A stretch of DNA of 64,000 nt from Carallia brachiata (GCA_021464245.1 JADCRB010000036.1:5628372-5692371), one strand, 5' to 3'. Positions 1-13,568 are shown, numbered from the stretch's first letter. The notes: generated by a model from the letters alone, not told the origin. A program made the numbers and translations.

Positions 1-2520
1 ATGGGCAGGGTTTATAACTGATTAACATGGCGTCAGCAGAGCCCTGGGGATTAAATTATATGAACTATGAGAATGCCACGCCAGGGGATGGAGAAAAGAG
101 ATGGAGAGACTCGGCCGGGCCGAGGTGGTTGCTGGCAATAATGAGGGGTTCGATTCCTTTCACTAACAAAAATTTCTATATTTGCAGAAGTTGTTCATTT
201 TGTAAATAAAAATGCCTTTATTTCCTATGATCTATGGGCTCTCGACTCACATTTTCTTATTCTTTTTAATATTAAATTGACTAACTGTTAATTATTATTT
301 ATATTAAAAAAATAAAAAGAGACAAAGCATGACAGATAGAGGGTTACACACACTTTTTATTTTTTAAAAGATTTTATTGTTTTGGTAATTATAATGTTTT
401 AAAAGTTATATTCGCATTTTATCATTTTTAACGCAAATTTTAGTTTATTTGTATACATATCATTTTTTTTAGAACACGTGTGGGATCCGTGCCTACTGCC
501 TACCATTTTGTCCTAGTCCAGTCTCCCTAATTTTTTCACAAATTTTGTGATTTTTACTGGAGTAATATTATCGATTGATGTTAAATTTTTATCGTATCAC
601 TCTTTTTTTTCTTGGTTTGCTAAATAACGTGAAGGGTGATATAAAATAATAATTAATTCTCATTATAGAATTTCACTCCGCTGAGAAAAATATGATGATT
701 GCATGACCTGAGTAATCTTGAACACCCATCATCCCCGATATCCACAAACAGCATTTGATACACAAAAATTGAAAATGGCACCAGGGAAAAGCTAATGAGT
801 AATGTTGGACAAGCCACGCTTAGACATGATATCTGATTGGAACAGGGAAAAAATAAATGTGTCAATTTTCACAAAAAAAAAAAAAAAAAAAAACAAGAAG
901 CAAACGCTTATAATTAATAAATACATTAAAAGGATCCTTTTCATTGCCGACCGGATTATAAGACAGGAAATCATTTAGTTATTTGTAATTTTTTTTATTA
1001 AATAAAAAAAAATATCGTAAATATATAAATTATTATACTTATTAACTAAAATTAGAGTTTAATGTTATCTCAAATAGAAATCAAGATCACTGAGAGTCAA
1101 TTCTGATAGATAGCACTAATAGTGGCAATAAGTATTGATAATTGATAGGAGGGTATTATTAGCATTAGACTTCAAGCCTATTGGGTTTGCACTAGGTGTT
1201 GGTAACTTGTATACAAATTTGAACCGAATCTAGGTAGTACAGTGACACATTCCACTTAGAGTCAAAAGGGTTTTGATATACATATATGGATAGAGATAAT
1301 AACGTAAAAAAATACGTATTTTTTTAAATAAATTATTAATAATTTTATCGCATATCAAACTTAATTATATTTGCATATTATAAGTTTGTGTGTGCATCAT
1401 AACATAACATGAAGTCTACAAATTGGTTTTCTTTTTAGGATAGGAGAATTCTTCTATGTGGGACGATGCCGGGGAGAGAATGGATTGCATCGGTTGAAGT
1501 TTCGCGTCGTGTGGCGTAAAGAAGAAGCAGAGCCATCAATAAGTAAATGAAGGACAGACAAGCACGCACGAGAATAAGGGCTTTCAAAAGGAAGAGAGTC
1601 TCCCTTCTTGTAATTGTTTTTGACTTAAGCATAAGAGACCTACTGTTAAGTTTTCTCATGGCACCCTATCGAGCACATTTTCCTTTCTAATTGAGAAAAG
1701 TATAGGCTGGACAGAGTTAAATGTTGTTCACATTATTTATAGATTTATTTTATATTAATCTGATTTATAAATTAATATAAATTTATAGTTTAAATGGTAT
1801 TAATATAGTTACTTAGTAAAAGACAAGTTAGAGATTTAAATTTTTGATCTCTTTAATTATTCATCCTTTTGTAAATTCTCGATTTCTCTAATTATTCTCT
1901 TCTCCTAATCAGTTGGTTTAAATTTAAAAAAAAATTAAAATATTATCTATATGTTTTATAAAAATTTTTTAATTATTTTTTAATTTTATAATTTATAATA
2001 TATAAAATTATTAAAATTAATATATAATAAATTTATAAATAATATAGATAAGAATTAACTTGATGCTCCACTCAGATCTTTCTTTGTCCAAGCGCGTGTG
2101 CCCCTTCTAAGTATGGTTCTAACTCGAGACAAGGAATTGAATCAGCAAACTTTGGCACCTCCTAGTGGCAAGTGACGTGGCATGCGTATCTCTACTCCAT
2201 TTTTCTCAGGGCCTATATTAGTTGGCCATACAATTTTATCATATATTTAAACTATAAATTTAATTATTTTATAATAAAGTACAAATTTTTTACAACAAGT
2301 TAAAGACTTTTTATAATAAAAAAATAAATTATAAATTTTTTATAAAAAATATAACTATTATTATAAAAATTATACATATTATTACATATAACAGAAACGT
2401 ATAATATTACAATATCACTACTAATATTTTCTCTTTTATCGGTGGATAGCACACTGACACCTTCAGATAAAAAGGAAATGGGAAAAAATAAATAAATTAA
2501 TAAAAAGGTTCACATAGTTT
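1..2520. other. AT-rich intergenic sequence
   Basis: No gene could be supported here. The stretch is AT-rich with many short homopolymers (for example an A run near 871-890). The short ORFs on both strands have no recognisable domain and no splice-consistent neighbours. The first 230 bases are less AT-rich and contain a B-box-like GGTTCGATTCC near 147-157, but no tRNA fold could be built around it. Confidence 0.6.
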
Positions 2521-2528
2521 CGGCGGGA

Positions 2529-3540
2529 AACATTGGTGATAAAAAGATTCCCTTTCAGAAAGGATTGTACAGTTTTGGAACTAATTGAGGATGATGATCC
2601 TCCTCTCTCACCTCTCTTTTATACCTCCTTCGGTTTCTGCAGATCTAGACCGTTTCCGCACACCACAGACCCTCCTTTTGCCGGATCCGGTTTCCCCACG
2701 CTCCCGGCGTTGTTCTCCCCCCTCTCGATCGTTGTCGCCGGCACACGCGCTACTGAGTCCCCCGCCGTGTGCCGGGGAGCTTCAGTGCCGGAGACCCATA
2801 TCGGTGCCCCCTAGGTCCTCGCTGTTGCTGTGGAACAGGGCTTTTGTTGGTTGCACCGTCGGGGTTGAGGCTGTCGCTGGATCCACTGTAGCGGCTCTAG
2901 TTCTCGGCGCTGCTTTTGTTCCCGCCGTTCCGTCAGCCACCAGGGCCACCATGGACGCCGTCTCCACTATTGGTTGGCCTGCGTCTAGGGATGCCAGGGT
3001 TGGCCCCGCCGTCGTCCATGCTGCTGCCCCCTCCGCCGACCTCCCCTCCATTGCCGCCGACGAGCACCGTTGCCTCTGGATCCCCCTGTTACTAGCTTTT
3101 GGTTTAGGCCTTGGGGTGTGTTTGGTTGTTGCTGTAGTTTTCTGTGCTGCTATGTTATTACTGTTACTGTTTGTTTTGTTTATTTGTAGGTTTCTTTCGT
3201 GGGATACTGTTGTTGCTTATTCCATGTCGTTTCCTGTCATAGGTCCGCCTAACTGCGGTTTGTGCTGCGTTATGCAGCTTCCTCCGATCGAGATAGGTCT
3301 GTCTTTGACCTCGGTCTCAGATGGGTCCTATTTTGTGTCGGTTTGTACCCTCGATCGAGGGTTTCGTCTAACTGAACCTCGTGTTCAGTTAGTTTCGGGT
3401 CCTTGTGACCCAGTCAACTGTAGGCCATTTGGGCCGTTTGTTATGCCTGCTTTGTGCAGGTTCTTCCGGCGCCTTAGCGTTGGATCTATGTACGGGTTCG
3501 TTTATTATTAATACAACGTTCCCCTTTGTTCAAAAAAAAG
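2529..3540 (+). mobile_element. GC-rich island ending in an A run; possible non-LTR retroposon remnant
   Basis: About 1 kb of clearly GC-richer DNA lies in an AT-rich setting and ends in a run of eight A's near 3531-3538. That is the layout of a retroposed sequence in + orientation. It contains an open frame of 308 codons (2585-3511), but the translation is low-complexity (Ala, Val, Leu, Pro, Ser) and shows no reverse transcriptase, endonuclease or other motif, so I do not call it a gene. Two GC-rich islands in the opposite orientation (55.7-56.4 kb and 58.3-59.0 kb) have a similar texture. I could not find a target-site duplication here, which keeps confidence low. A transcribed non-coding GC-rich exon is an alternative. 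Confidence 0.35.
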
Positions 3541-4746
3541 ATGCAATGAGATTGATAATCGTGCTTATAATTTATATCTATTTCCCGTTCGTACCTCTTT
3601 TGAATTGTTATGTTTTTTCCCATTATCCGTACTAAAAAAGCCTCAAAATTGGGAGAAAAGTTGGGACTATATTTATAGTAATCATCAACAAGGACGTGGT
3701 TGTTTAACAAAAAGATCTTGGCATTCCAAGAAACTCACGATAATGAAGATTGTGAATGATTTGGTAGATCCAATTTTTTCCCATAACCAGAGGACTTTTG
3801 CCTTCAAAATGCCTTAATGCTACATTTTTTTCAGTAAAATAAAAAAATATATTCAAATTTATGTAATTTTATAAAAAAAAAGTACTGATCGTACTGTATT
3901 GAATTTTATTTTTATATTCTTTCATTTTTTTTACTCTCAACTAATCATAATAATTCTTCTAAAAATAAAACTTATTATAATAATTTATAGTTTACTCAGG
4001 CTTAACCTTTTTTGAGTTATTGAATGATGTTATATGTCTTTCTGCCTAAAATTAGTTAGTGACTTTTTAACATGTATTATGATGAGTGAGGTTGAGCATT
4101 TGCTCAACTGATTGAGAGGGTTGTCTCTTAATTAGTAGATGAGAATTTAAATCTCACTGAATCTCACTTCTCCCTCTCCAAATGTTTAATAGAACTTTTT
4201 ATAAACTAACAAAAAAATTATGATGAGTAAATTCATGAGTTGATTTTTTTTTATTAAGACAAACATGAATTGTGATGCTAATGACATTATTTTTCTTTAA
4301 CCTTCTATTGAGATGATATCTTTATTAGATGAAAATAAACATGTGACGTCTTTCTTGGCAAATAGTTAATTTATTTTTGGTTTTTTATGTAAAAAAATAT
4401 CATAATAATTATTATCTTTAATTTCACAACGTTCCATATACAATAAGAAAATGTCACTTCGTTTCCTAGTTTAACCAGAAAATAAAAAATGCTGTCCAAA
4501 TAATTAAAGTTAAGAGCACCTTTAAAAAATTTACAATATTCACTGTTAATTTTGATTTTTTCAAAATATGAACAACGTAACTGAAAAATAGAGTATTTCT
4601 TGACAATACAATGTATCCGCAAAAGGATTTAAAAATAATTTTTTACACGTTCTATATATATATATATATATAATTGAATTTAATTTAAAAAATAAGCCAC
4701 CTGTTACATACGTGGGATTTCCGTAAAGGTAAACGCCTCCCAAGTC
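3541..4746. other. intergenic, AT-rich, with a (TA)n microsatellite
   Basis: No gene is supported. A (TA)n tract of about 20 bases lies at 4653-4672. A tRNA-like stretch at about 4088-4170 is listed separately. Confidence 0.55.
4088..4200 (+). mobile_element. possible tRNA-derived SINE head
   Basis: The stretch has a plausible polymerase III internal promoter: an A-box-like segment around GCTCAACTGATTGAGAGGG and, about 35 bases later, a B-box-like segment around GAGAATTTAAATCTCACTG. This matches the degraded tRNA-like 5' part of plant SINEs. No tail or target duplication was found, so this is tentative. Confidence 0.3.
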
Positions 4747-4754
4747 ACAATAAT

Positions 4755-5624
4755 TAGGACTGTTCAAAAATTAACCAACCCGACCCAATCCGACCAATCC
4801 AATCTAATCCAATCCAAACCAGTTAAAACCGTCGAAGTTAGGATTGATCGTGGTTTCAAAATTTTACAACTCGCCAAGGACAGATTGGATGCGGATTGGA
4901 GGGTTCAATCCGCCCAACCCGACCCAATCCGCCCACATAAATATATATCTATATATATATATATGCTTTGGATTTGTGGAGGTGGTGTTGGCACTTGGTG
5001 GAGTTCTATAAGATTTTTTGGAATTGTAGTATCTATCATTGTGCTCTAATGGTTATTTTCTGGGTCTGCTAAACTTATTCTTTTTGGTGGCGAACATTTC
5101 TGAGGATAAGAAAAACACAAAGTTAATCAGATAAAAAAAAAAAACACAAAGCTAATCCATCAGTGGGAAGACAATTGTTGACTTTTTATGGCACGTAATG
5201 CATACATTTCATCCACATCGTCTTTTCTGGGACTCACACGGATGCACCCCTTTGAAATGTTGACTGCAGAGTATTGCATATGTTCGCGTGAATCAAATTC
5301 CACGTATGTTGGCGTGAATCAAATTTCATGCAAAAAATAATTAAGACTTGAGCGTATAACTAAATATAGTTATCATGTATATAGTTAATTTAGAAAGAGA
5401 TTAAAAAGTTTCTTCCATTTTATGCAGCGTAAAAAATAATATTTTTTTTAATTATGTCAATCCGCCTAAACCGATATAATCCAACCCGCCGTTGACGGAT
5501 TGGATTGAATGAATTGAGTTGTATGACGGATTGGATACGGATGGAAAATTATCCAACCCGCCGACGACGGATTGGATGCGGATATACTCCCAAGTCGACC
5601 TAATCCAACCTACGAACACCCTTA
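4755..5624. mobile_element. hAT-type non-autonomous transposon (MITE-like) with perfect 8-bp target duplication
   Basis: An 870-bp element is flanked by identical 8-bp direct repeats, ACAATAAT at 4747-4754 and 5625-5632. Its ends are imperfect inverted repeats: TAGGACTGTTC on the left, and TAAGGGTGTTC on the right when read from the opposite strand. Sub-terminal regions are packed with copies of a motif around AATCCAACCC and its complement. An 8-bp target duplication with a TAGGG-like terminus is characteristic of the hAT superfamily. No transposase ORF is present, so the element must have been mobilised by another copy. The intact duplication suggests a fairly recent insertion. Confidence 0.85.
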
Positions 5625-5632
5625 ACAATAAT

Positions 5633-6172
5633 ATCCAACAATAACTCCAATCTCGAGTGGTGTGATTTTAGTTTTTCTAATTAATTCATATTTGCTTGAA
5701 TGCGTGCAAATTTGTGATCGAATTTAAAGGCTTCCAGATTAATTACTCACCATTAATGCATGGCCTTACCTATGTTTGACTTTTGTGTTCGTTATTGGTG
5801 GAGACCACTGAGCAAAATTTCTCCAGAAAAAGAAGGATTAAATTGTTTAATTGAAAATAATTTCCCTGTAAATAAATTATAATTTAATTAGATACAGATC
5901 CTTTTTTTTTTTCAAAAAAAATATATAAGTACTGTCGCAGTTAGTTAAGTAAATTCCTTTCACCTCTAATCCAAACAAGCTACAATCATCTCACATTAGG
6001 ATTAAGGAGAATTCATTGGATAAACTGGATTACCAATAAATTAATAGAAAAACATCAACTTTAATACGGACTAACCATATCATGTTATGAATACCAATTT
6101 TTAACAGATTACTTACTTTTGTATTGTGGTTAGGTTTTCGGATATCACAAAGAGATGGAGAGAATAATACAC
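5633..6172. other. intergenic spacer between two transposons
   Basis: AT-rich spacer between the hAT-type and Tourist-like elements. Nothing gene-like was seen on either strand. Confidence 0.5.
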
Positions 6173-6175
6173 TAA

Positions 6176-7093
6176 CGCGGTGTTTGGTTGGCTTTTTTTT
6201 ACTTGAGAATGGAAATGAGAATGAAAATGAGTGATTTCCATTCTTTATATTTGGTAGGAAAAAATCTCATTTCCATTCCCTTATTTTTTGGAATGAGATT
6301 CCCTCATCTATAGGAATTACTATTCCCACTTTTAGATAGTTAATCATTCTCATTCTCTCATCTTCTCTCTCGCTTTGTAAATTATTTTATAATAAAATAT
6401 TACAAATAAATTTCATAAATAATAATAATAATAATAATAATTAATGATAATGATAATGATAATAAATATTTGTATATTATAATAAAATTAAATATTTCAA
6501 AAATTAGGATAATAATTACATTATAAATGATAATAATATTATCTATATTTTTATAATATTAATAAAAACCATAAATAATAAAATTATTTACATAAAAATT
6601 TCATAATTTTAATAATAATTTATTTATTAATAATGACTTATTTTATAATATCTACAATATCATTTTGATTATAACAATATTATTCATACTTCTCTTTGTT
6701 ATCATTATTAATAAAATTATGTTATTTTTAATTTTGGATTTTATATTTATGATTGTTATTGGAACTATATTATTATTATTATTATTATTTTATCGTTATT
6801 TAATGTTTTTAATTTAAATTATGTTACAATATTTTTGTATTTTTAATTTTTATTTTGATATTCATAATTTTTAATTTTTTGTATTTGTTGGTTATTTATT
6901 TTTAGTGAAAAAAATATTATCATATATTTGATATTGATTCTGATTCCAAATTAAAACAAACGACTATAAAAGGTTTTGATTCCGATTCCTGAATAAACCA
7001 AATATGTCATAAAAAAAATCATTTCATTTCCGATTCTACTTGATTCCGATTCCAATTCTGATTCCGATTTCACCTCTTAAACCAAACGACCCC
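6176..7093. mobile_element. Tourist-like (PIF/Harbinger) element with TAA target duplication
   Basis: The element runs from CGCGGTGTTTGGTTGG to CCAAACGACCCC and is flanked by the 3-bp direct repeat TAA (6173-6175 and 7094-7096). The inverted ends share the GTTTGGTT core typical of plant Tourist MITEs, and TTA/TAA is the PIF/Harbinger target site. Sub-terminal parts are rich in GAATGAGAAT- and GATTCCGATT-type repeats, while the centre (about 6400-6900) is almost pure A/T. There is no transposase ORF. Confidence 0.75.
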
Positions 7094-7096
7094 TAA

Positions 7097-8609
7097 GTAC
7101 GTTTCCAACTATCACAGTGTACTCACTGTATAAATAATTTCTAGATTGATCTAAAAATATTAGATTCTAATATTAGAAAGACGAATATGAAATTTATATA
7201 AAAATAAAAATTATTTATTGTATGATTTATAATTTAATAGATTTTTTAATAAAAAAAATAATTTATGAGTTTTATGATGCAAAAGTAAATCAAAGTAATC
7301 ATATTTTGAGTTTTTTTAATCATTTAAGCATTTAACTATCTTTTAATTAATTAATTTTAATTAAAATTCGTATAAGAGACATTCTGTTTAAAAGTAGATT
7401 AATTTATGAGCTATGTCGTTAGCGTTGGCTGTGCATTCAACAGTCTGATTCTCTCGTGACTAAAGTGTCCTCCTCCTCACATTACTTCTAAACTTGACTG
7501 TTCTATCTCAACTTAAACTCAAAGTTCACTTGTTTGCAACGACGGGAGTGTTTTGGGTGTCCGAAGTGAGCAACTGACTGGAAGTCTGGTTTCTCAAACT
7601 CCAAATACTCTAATGGCTACTTAACATGTATTTAACACCGTTAAGTATCATCTTCATTTCCCAAAAAAAAAAAAATCAAACTCCATAAATAATTTATTTG
7701 ACACACATTTCAAAACAAAAAAAAAAAGAAAAAAAGGAAAAAATTCTAAACAGGACGAGAGAATGAAGAGAGAAGAAAAATGGAATATCAGAAGTTCATT
7801 GAACAAAAAAGTCATAAGAACGTCAATAATAGTGTTGACGCAAAAATTGAACGGAAACTTTTACATGCATACATAGTCATAATTGATCGTTAGTTATAGT
7901 TATCTTATATCCTATATATTCCTATATTATTGCAATTAATAAATAAATATAGAATTATTTGAGTTACAACTTGTATGGCCTGAGTGGCAAAAAAGACTTG
8001 AGTTAAGTCTTAATCTCGTCAAAGAGTGAGACGAAATGTATGCAAGAATTCTGCACAATTTTTTCTCCAATGGATCATTAGCTGTATAATAAACGTATAA
8101 TAATTGATTGATTAATATATATAATTAGATAATTAATATTTATATTAAAAAATTAATTAAAAATATTAATCAATTAATTACATAAAATAATTAATAAATT
8201 ATTGCATATCTATTTTATGTGTATATTTTTTTGTCCATTTATATTTTTTTAAAAAGAAAAAAATGTAGATCCACGTGTGATTGTAGGTCTGTCTAGCTGA
8301 ATTTGAAATTGAATAAAAAAGCCACTGTTAACTTTCCTTTTAGTTGTGATGTGTTGGGTTACTTTTATTTAACCCACTAAAAACCCAAACAAAAACCTAA
8401 ACCCTCTCTTTCCCTTCGTTCGCATAACAAGAAAAAGAAAAGAAAAGAAAAAAATTGGTTCCTCCCCTTCCCTCCTTTTCCCTCCCTCTGTCTCTCACTC
8501 TCTCTCTCTCTCCTCTTTTCTCTCTCTTCTTCATAACAAGAAAAGAAAAACAGAGGGTTTCTGTTTTCAAAGAGAGGAAGGAATTATTTAAAAAAAAAAA
8601 GAAGAAGAG
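7097..8609. other. intergenic DNA and presumed KRP3 promoter/leader
   Basis: AT-rich spacer. The last 150 bases before the KRP3 start codon change character: a CT-rich tract (8459-8535, mostly CTCTCT units) followed by a purine-rich segment, as is common in plant 5' leaders just downstream of transcription starts. I could not fix a TATA box or a transcription start. Confidence 0.4.
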
Positions 8610-11464
8610 ATGGGAAAGTATATGAAGAAGTCGAAAATCACAGGCGGCGGCGTAGCAGTCATGGAAGTCTCTCAATCCGCCACCTTGGCCACCACTATGG
8701 GCGTCCTTACAAGGGCCAAGACTCTTGCTTTACAGAGGCTCCAATCACAACCTCAACCGCCGCCATCAAACCCAGATAAAGATTCCTCCGCCAACGCCTC
8801 CTCGTGCTACCTCCAGCTCAGAAGCCGCCGCCTCGAAAAACCCCAGCAGCAGCAGCAGCCCGTTAAGAGGAAAGAGAATGTGGACTCCAACAACACTTGT
8901 GACGAATTAAGCTTCAACTCTAACTCTAGCTCCAAGAGGGGTTCCAGGCTCACGCTCAGTTCGGCTTCGGCCAACCCCGTTGATCGCTTTGAGAGACAAG
9001 GGCGTTTTGGTAAAAAATGCCAAGACTTGGGTTCTAAATTTGATGTCCAGGATTTGGGTGTTGAGGCTTCTTTTGGAGAAAACTTTTTGGACTTTGAAAC
9101 ATGGGAGAGGTATCTTTCTTTCTTTCTTTCTTTTTTGTCCCAAATAATCTTTTTTTAATTTTTCTTTCTTTTTTTTGAGAAACATGGTTATGTCATATGA
9201 TATTTGTGAGGATGTTTTATTTTTCTGTTTTTTTTTTTTTGTTGTTGTTGGGGCTGGTTTTTTTGGTTCTTTTTTTTTTTTGTTGGAGGGACTTTTTGCT
9301 TCTTGCTTGTAGTTGTTTCTTTGTGTTTGTTTCATGGTTTGCAACTTTATTCTTGGTTATTTTGATCCTTTGTGTCCATAATCTGTTTTCTTTCCACCCC
9401 TAAAAAATAGCTTTTCAAGGATACTTTTTCATTTGAGTTTTACTGGTTCAGTTCCTCACCATATTTTTCCTTTCTTTATTTTTTTAAAAACTGTTTTTGT
9501 GGTTGGGTAGGGTGTTATCTGGCAAGAGTCCTTGTTGATTTTTTTTTTTTTTTTTTTGAGACACTGATCATTTTTGCATGTAATACTAATACACATGCTC
9601 TTCTTTTCTCTAGTTAAAAAGAGGGCAGGACAAAAAAAAAAAAAAGCATATTCTAAGGTGCTCATATTACTATTCTAGCTTGCATGAATCAAATGTTTAG
9701 TGTTATTGTTTCTTTTTCTTCCTCCCCCACCAACCAAATTTTTAAGAAAATATTATCATTACAAATTACAAATAAGAAATCCTCATCTATTATAATGTTT
9801 CACTAATGGTTTTCATTGGGTGTGTGTGTGGTCTACTTCAGTTTCCTCTATGGTCTATGAACTGTACTTCCGCTACTAACGGGCGATTTAAAGCTGTATA
9901 CAGTTCTGATACATGTGTTTTTGTGTATTTTCTGATCATGTCTGTGTATTACTATTTTATATTGGCTGTCCAGTTGCTATCTCTATGTAAAATTGCCATC
10001 AACAAAAGCTCCTTGTTTGAGACTTATGAGAGTTTCTTTCAATGAATATAACACTCAGGCTTTCACCCTGCTAGATAGGTACCTTTCACCAGAGTTATTA
10101 ATGATGCCAGTTGCATCTTCCCATATGGGACAAATGGATTTTTACTCACTCTTTTTTTTTTTTTTTTTTCAAAATTCAAAATTTCAATAGTTTCATTGAA
10201 AGTGAAAGATGAATAAGCTTTCTGATTTATCATCTCAGATGTTCTTCAATACCACTGATTTCTGCATGCCCTGTTATTGTCTAGCTTTGTCAGATATTAG
10301 CCAACGGATCCTTTATTCTGGAGACGATGGTCCTTTTCTTCGTATTGATACTATTGGTATAAAGTATCCAATGTACTCACAAAAGGGGAAAGCCTTATGG
10401 TGATCTTTACTTGTGATCTTGTGGGTTCCATTGCCACTACGGGCTTATTTGTTTCTTGCACCTATAATTTGCTAAATAGATTTGTGAAAACTGTCACATT
10501 TACGAAGGTATTTTGTGATATTGATAGTTTTAGGGAAAGATAATTCCTAAAGTCGTTTCTTTCAAAAGTCTATTTGTATGGCCGGAAAATTCAAGACAAC
10601 CCCACCAAAGAGTGAAATGCCAAGCCCCTTGTGCCCTAGTGTTTGTGGCATGTTAATGGATAATATCATGCCCACGGGGCCTAGTTGCAGATCTATGCCT
10701 CAGTTGGCCATTTTGGGACTTTCACAATGTGACAAAAGGATTAATCTTCTTGATCTCATGTGTTGCTACTGCCATCTGATTTGAGTCCTTTCATTGCAAA
10801 TATTGCTGCTTTCTTGGCATAAATTTCATGTCTTCAATGATGGGAAATTTTTTTCACCTGCTAATGTTTGTTTTTAGTTTCTTGAGGTTATAAACGTTGT
10901 AATATTCCGTGATCCCATTATTGATAACTAAAATTGTGGATTTTGTGTAATATTGTGAGCATATATGACGGCATAATTTAGACCAGTATTTCATTGAGCA
11001 GGAGCACGAGGGAAAGCACCCCATGTAGCTTGATCAGGGACCCAGACACCATTAGAACACCAGGTTCTACTACTAGACCATCAAACTCGAATGCAGCTAA
11101 TCCAAGACTTAGGAATGACACCTGGAGTAATATTCCAACATCACATGAAATGGAGGAGTTTTTTGCCTGTGTAGAACAGCAGCAACAGAGTGCCTTTATT
11201 CAAAAGTAAGCTGCTCCAATTTCTCTGTTTGATTTTCCTCCTCAGGAGTTTGATACTTTTATATATTTATATAATCTGAATTGAAGCACTTCAATTTTAA
11301 TTCATCAGACCAGTTAAAGGAAAAGGAAACGAAGTAGTTATGTCGGGATTTTGAATTTGCTTGCAAGTCTTCTTATTGTGTTCCTGAAAATTTTCAGGTA
11401 CAACTTTGATATCATGAATGACGTGCCTCTCCCAGGACGCTATGATTGGCAAGTAATTCCCTAA
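8610..11464 (+). CDS. Cyclin-dependent kinase inhibitor, Kip-related protein (KRP3/ICK6-like)
   Basis: Three exons, 8610-9109, 11002-11205 and 11398-11464, join in phase to a 256-residue protein. The protein binds and inhibits cyclin-dependent kinase/cyclin complexes in the nucleus and so restrains cell-cycle progression. The start MGKYMKKSKITG is the characteristic KRP3/KRP4 N-terminus. It is followed by the conserved blocks VLTRAKTLALQRLQ (about residues 32-45) and YLQLRSRRLEKP (about 67-78), then a short polyQ run, a basic KRK patch and STRESTPCSL just after the first splice junction. The C-terminal CDK-inhibitory domain (about 216-254) contains EMEEFF, the FIQKYNFD core and the PLPGRYDW ending, all expected for the family. 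All junctions have GT-AG ends. The first intron (1.9 kb) contains no gene. Subfamily assignment rests on the N-terminal motif and syntenic context. Confidence 0.93.
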
Positions 11465-13363
11465 GCAGCATCTTTTCTGCTGGGGCTTCGATGCCCTTGA
11501 ACTTCTTATTTAGTTTCATGCCAAGGATTTTGAAGGAGGTCACTGGAAGTTATTGATGTAATTTACTCTTATCTCCCTTCAAGTCCCCGTAAAGAGAAGT
11601 GGAGCCAGGAATCAAAGATCTGTAACATGACAGAGCTGATGAATTAGGTGCTAACTGATTATCAAATAAAGGAAAAAAAAGGGTTCCCTTCTTCCTTCTT
11701 ATTAGTGTCAAAGAAATATATAAATCGTTTCAGAGGAGAATGGACAAGGTAGCTTAATTTAGAGTCTAGAGTTCTTGTCTTTGTAACTTGTAGGACGCGT
11801 GTCTATTTTACTAGATTTTCTTTCCATGTATTTTTGTTAAAGTTCACTTTTGTCCATGATTAGAGATGAACCATCAATGCTCCTTTTGAAATAAATGTAA
11901 CTCATTTCTGATTTTTATGTGCATGTCTTTTCCTTTGTGCTCTTTTGCAGTTTGTATGAGTTGAAAAAAAATATATAAATATATATCAAAGGAGCACGAT
12001 GCCTGCAAATAAATTTCAGCTTTTGATGGTGATGTTTCTTGGTTTGGAAAATCTAAGATGAGATTGTTTGTGTGCCCTGCTTGTCTTGACAATATGTGAA
12101 AGGCGTTCACGTGTGGTGGTCTGGTGGTCTTTGCATGTTGGCTTGGACAGTTTGACTGGCTGTTTCAATTATTTGCTTCGAATCTTATACAAATATAAAC
12201 TGCACATAAATACTTGGATGTGATAAGATTACTCCTTTCTGTTCTAGTTTTAATTCGTTAAAGAGAGATTGAATGAATGCCACACTCTAGAGAATGAGTC
12301 TTTTTTTTTTTTTTTTTTTTTTTTTAAATGAGAAAATAGGAGTGGTGTCCAACTTTTTCACTAGCGAATGTTGTGCCTAACTTAAATGGAATTGAACTTC
12401 TCATTGGTTACGGTTAGCCTAGAACCAGGGTCAGAAATGTAGGTTTAATCCTACTAAGCATCTCAGCAAGAGGGTATTATCTTCCCCTTTGTTTCATCAT
12501 GATCTAGCAGTTGAATAGGAAAATTGACACGGTTATGCTTGGACATTTGGGTTTCAAAATCACTGGTGGTAGGGTTGGTGCAGTATTGGATTCTTTTGCA
12601 GAATCAATCTTAAAAACTTCCAGGGCCCTTTTGGTGTCAGTGGAGTTTTCCTTGATTTTTGTTTGCTTTTATTGGTTCTCTTTCCTCTTTTTCCCTCCTG
12701 CTGCCTTTTCTGAAACTTGTGGTAATAAAGTTGCAGACTTGTGAATAGGGGCATCACTGAATGTGAATAAATGCCATGTACGAGTGGGAAATGTTTGCCT
12801 ATTCACATGGGGGCACTGTACGGTTCTGCAAGCCATTACATCACAGGTTGCAGCTATGTTCAAACATAGATTTGATGATGTCGTCTTCTCTTTTCTGTTC
12901 TACCTTCTATTCTATTCTTATCTCACAATTCCCACTTTTTTTTTTTTTTTAATTTTCTTTTTCATGATTTTTAATGGCCGTGTGCGAGAACTGAGAATTT
13001 TGTACTGCTGGTTGGCTGGCCGCCCTAGTTGCATGCTTGCATGGCATGCTCCCTTTGTTTCTGGGTTGCTTGGATAATGAAAGACATGCCCCGTGAGCTG
13101 CCAGCTAAAGACATAACCAGAAAGCAGTCGTCTCGCTTTCATCTTCAAGTGGGATTTTGGAGTTAATATGACAAAAGGTCAAATGCAATTATCATCTTAG
13201 ATGAAGATCCAGACTTAAAACCAAGAAATTCCTCACTTGATGTCTCTTCAATCGCATTACAAGCACAAAACATAGATGTCCATTTTATTAGCATGCCAAA
13301 AATTTTGTTAAGAGTCAAAGCAGACTTGTTACTTGTACAATAAAAAAAAGGAGAAAAAGTTTA

Positions 13364-13568
13364 TGAACAAATAAATTGTCTATACAAATAGGTAAATGTG
13401 TCAATAATTATGTAATTTTATTACAACACTATACAAATTTGTTGCAACAGAAAAGTGTTATGCTCTAAAACATAACACTTTTTTGTTGCAATAAATTCCG
13501 CATAATATTACAACAAATTGCACGATTATCGGTGCCTTTGTCTATTACAGGGGCAATTTGTTTGTCCA
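13364..13568. mobile_element. fold-back MITE with long inverted repeats and TA target duplication (Stowaway-like)
   Basis: A 205-bp element whose two halves are inverted copies of each other. The left end TGAACAAATAAATTG matches the complement of the right end, CAATTTGTTTGTCCA. At the centre, AAAAGTGTTATG and CATAACACTTTT form a perfect hairpin stem around an eight-base loop. The dinucleotide TA flanks both sides (13362-13363 and 13569-13570), as expected for Tc1/mariner-type Stowaway insertions. It has no coding capacity. Confidence 0.7.

Noticed and set aside
100..165. tRNA-like B box (GGTTCGATTCC) with a GGCCGAGG-type motif upstream
   Set aside because: The spacing between the two boxes is too short, and no acceptor or anticodon stem could be formed.
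2585..3511. 308-codon open frame as a gene
   Set aside because: Low-complexity translation in a GC-rich island, no domain, no splice partners. Long frames arise easily in GC-rich sequence because stop codons are rare.
8907..9344. Minus-strand 145-codon frame opposite KRP3 exon 1
   Set aside because: Shadow of the KRP3 coding exon running into intron T runs; lysine-rich low-complexity sequence.
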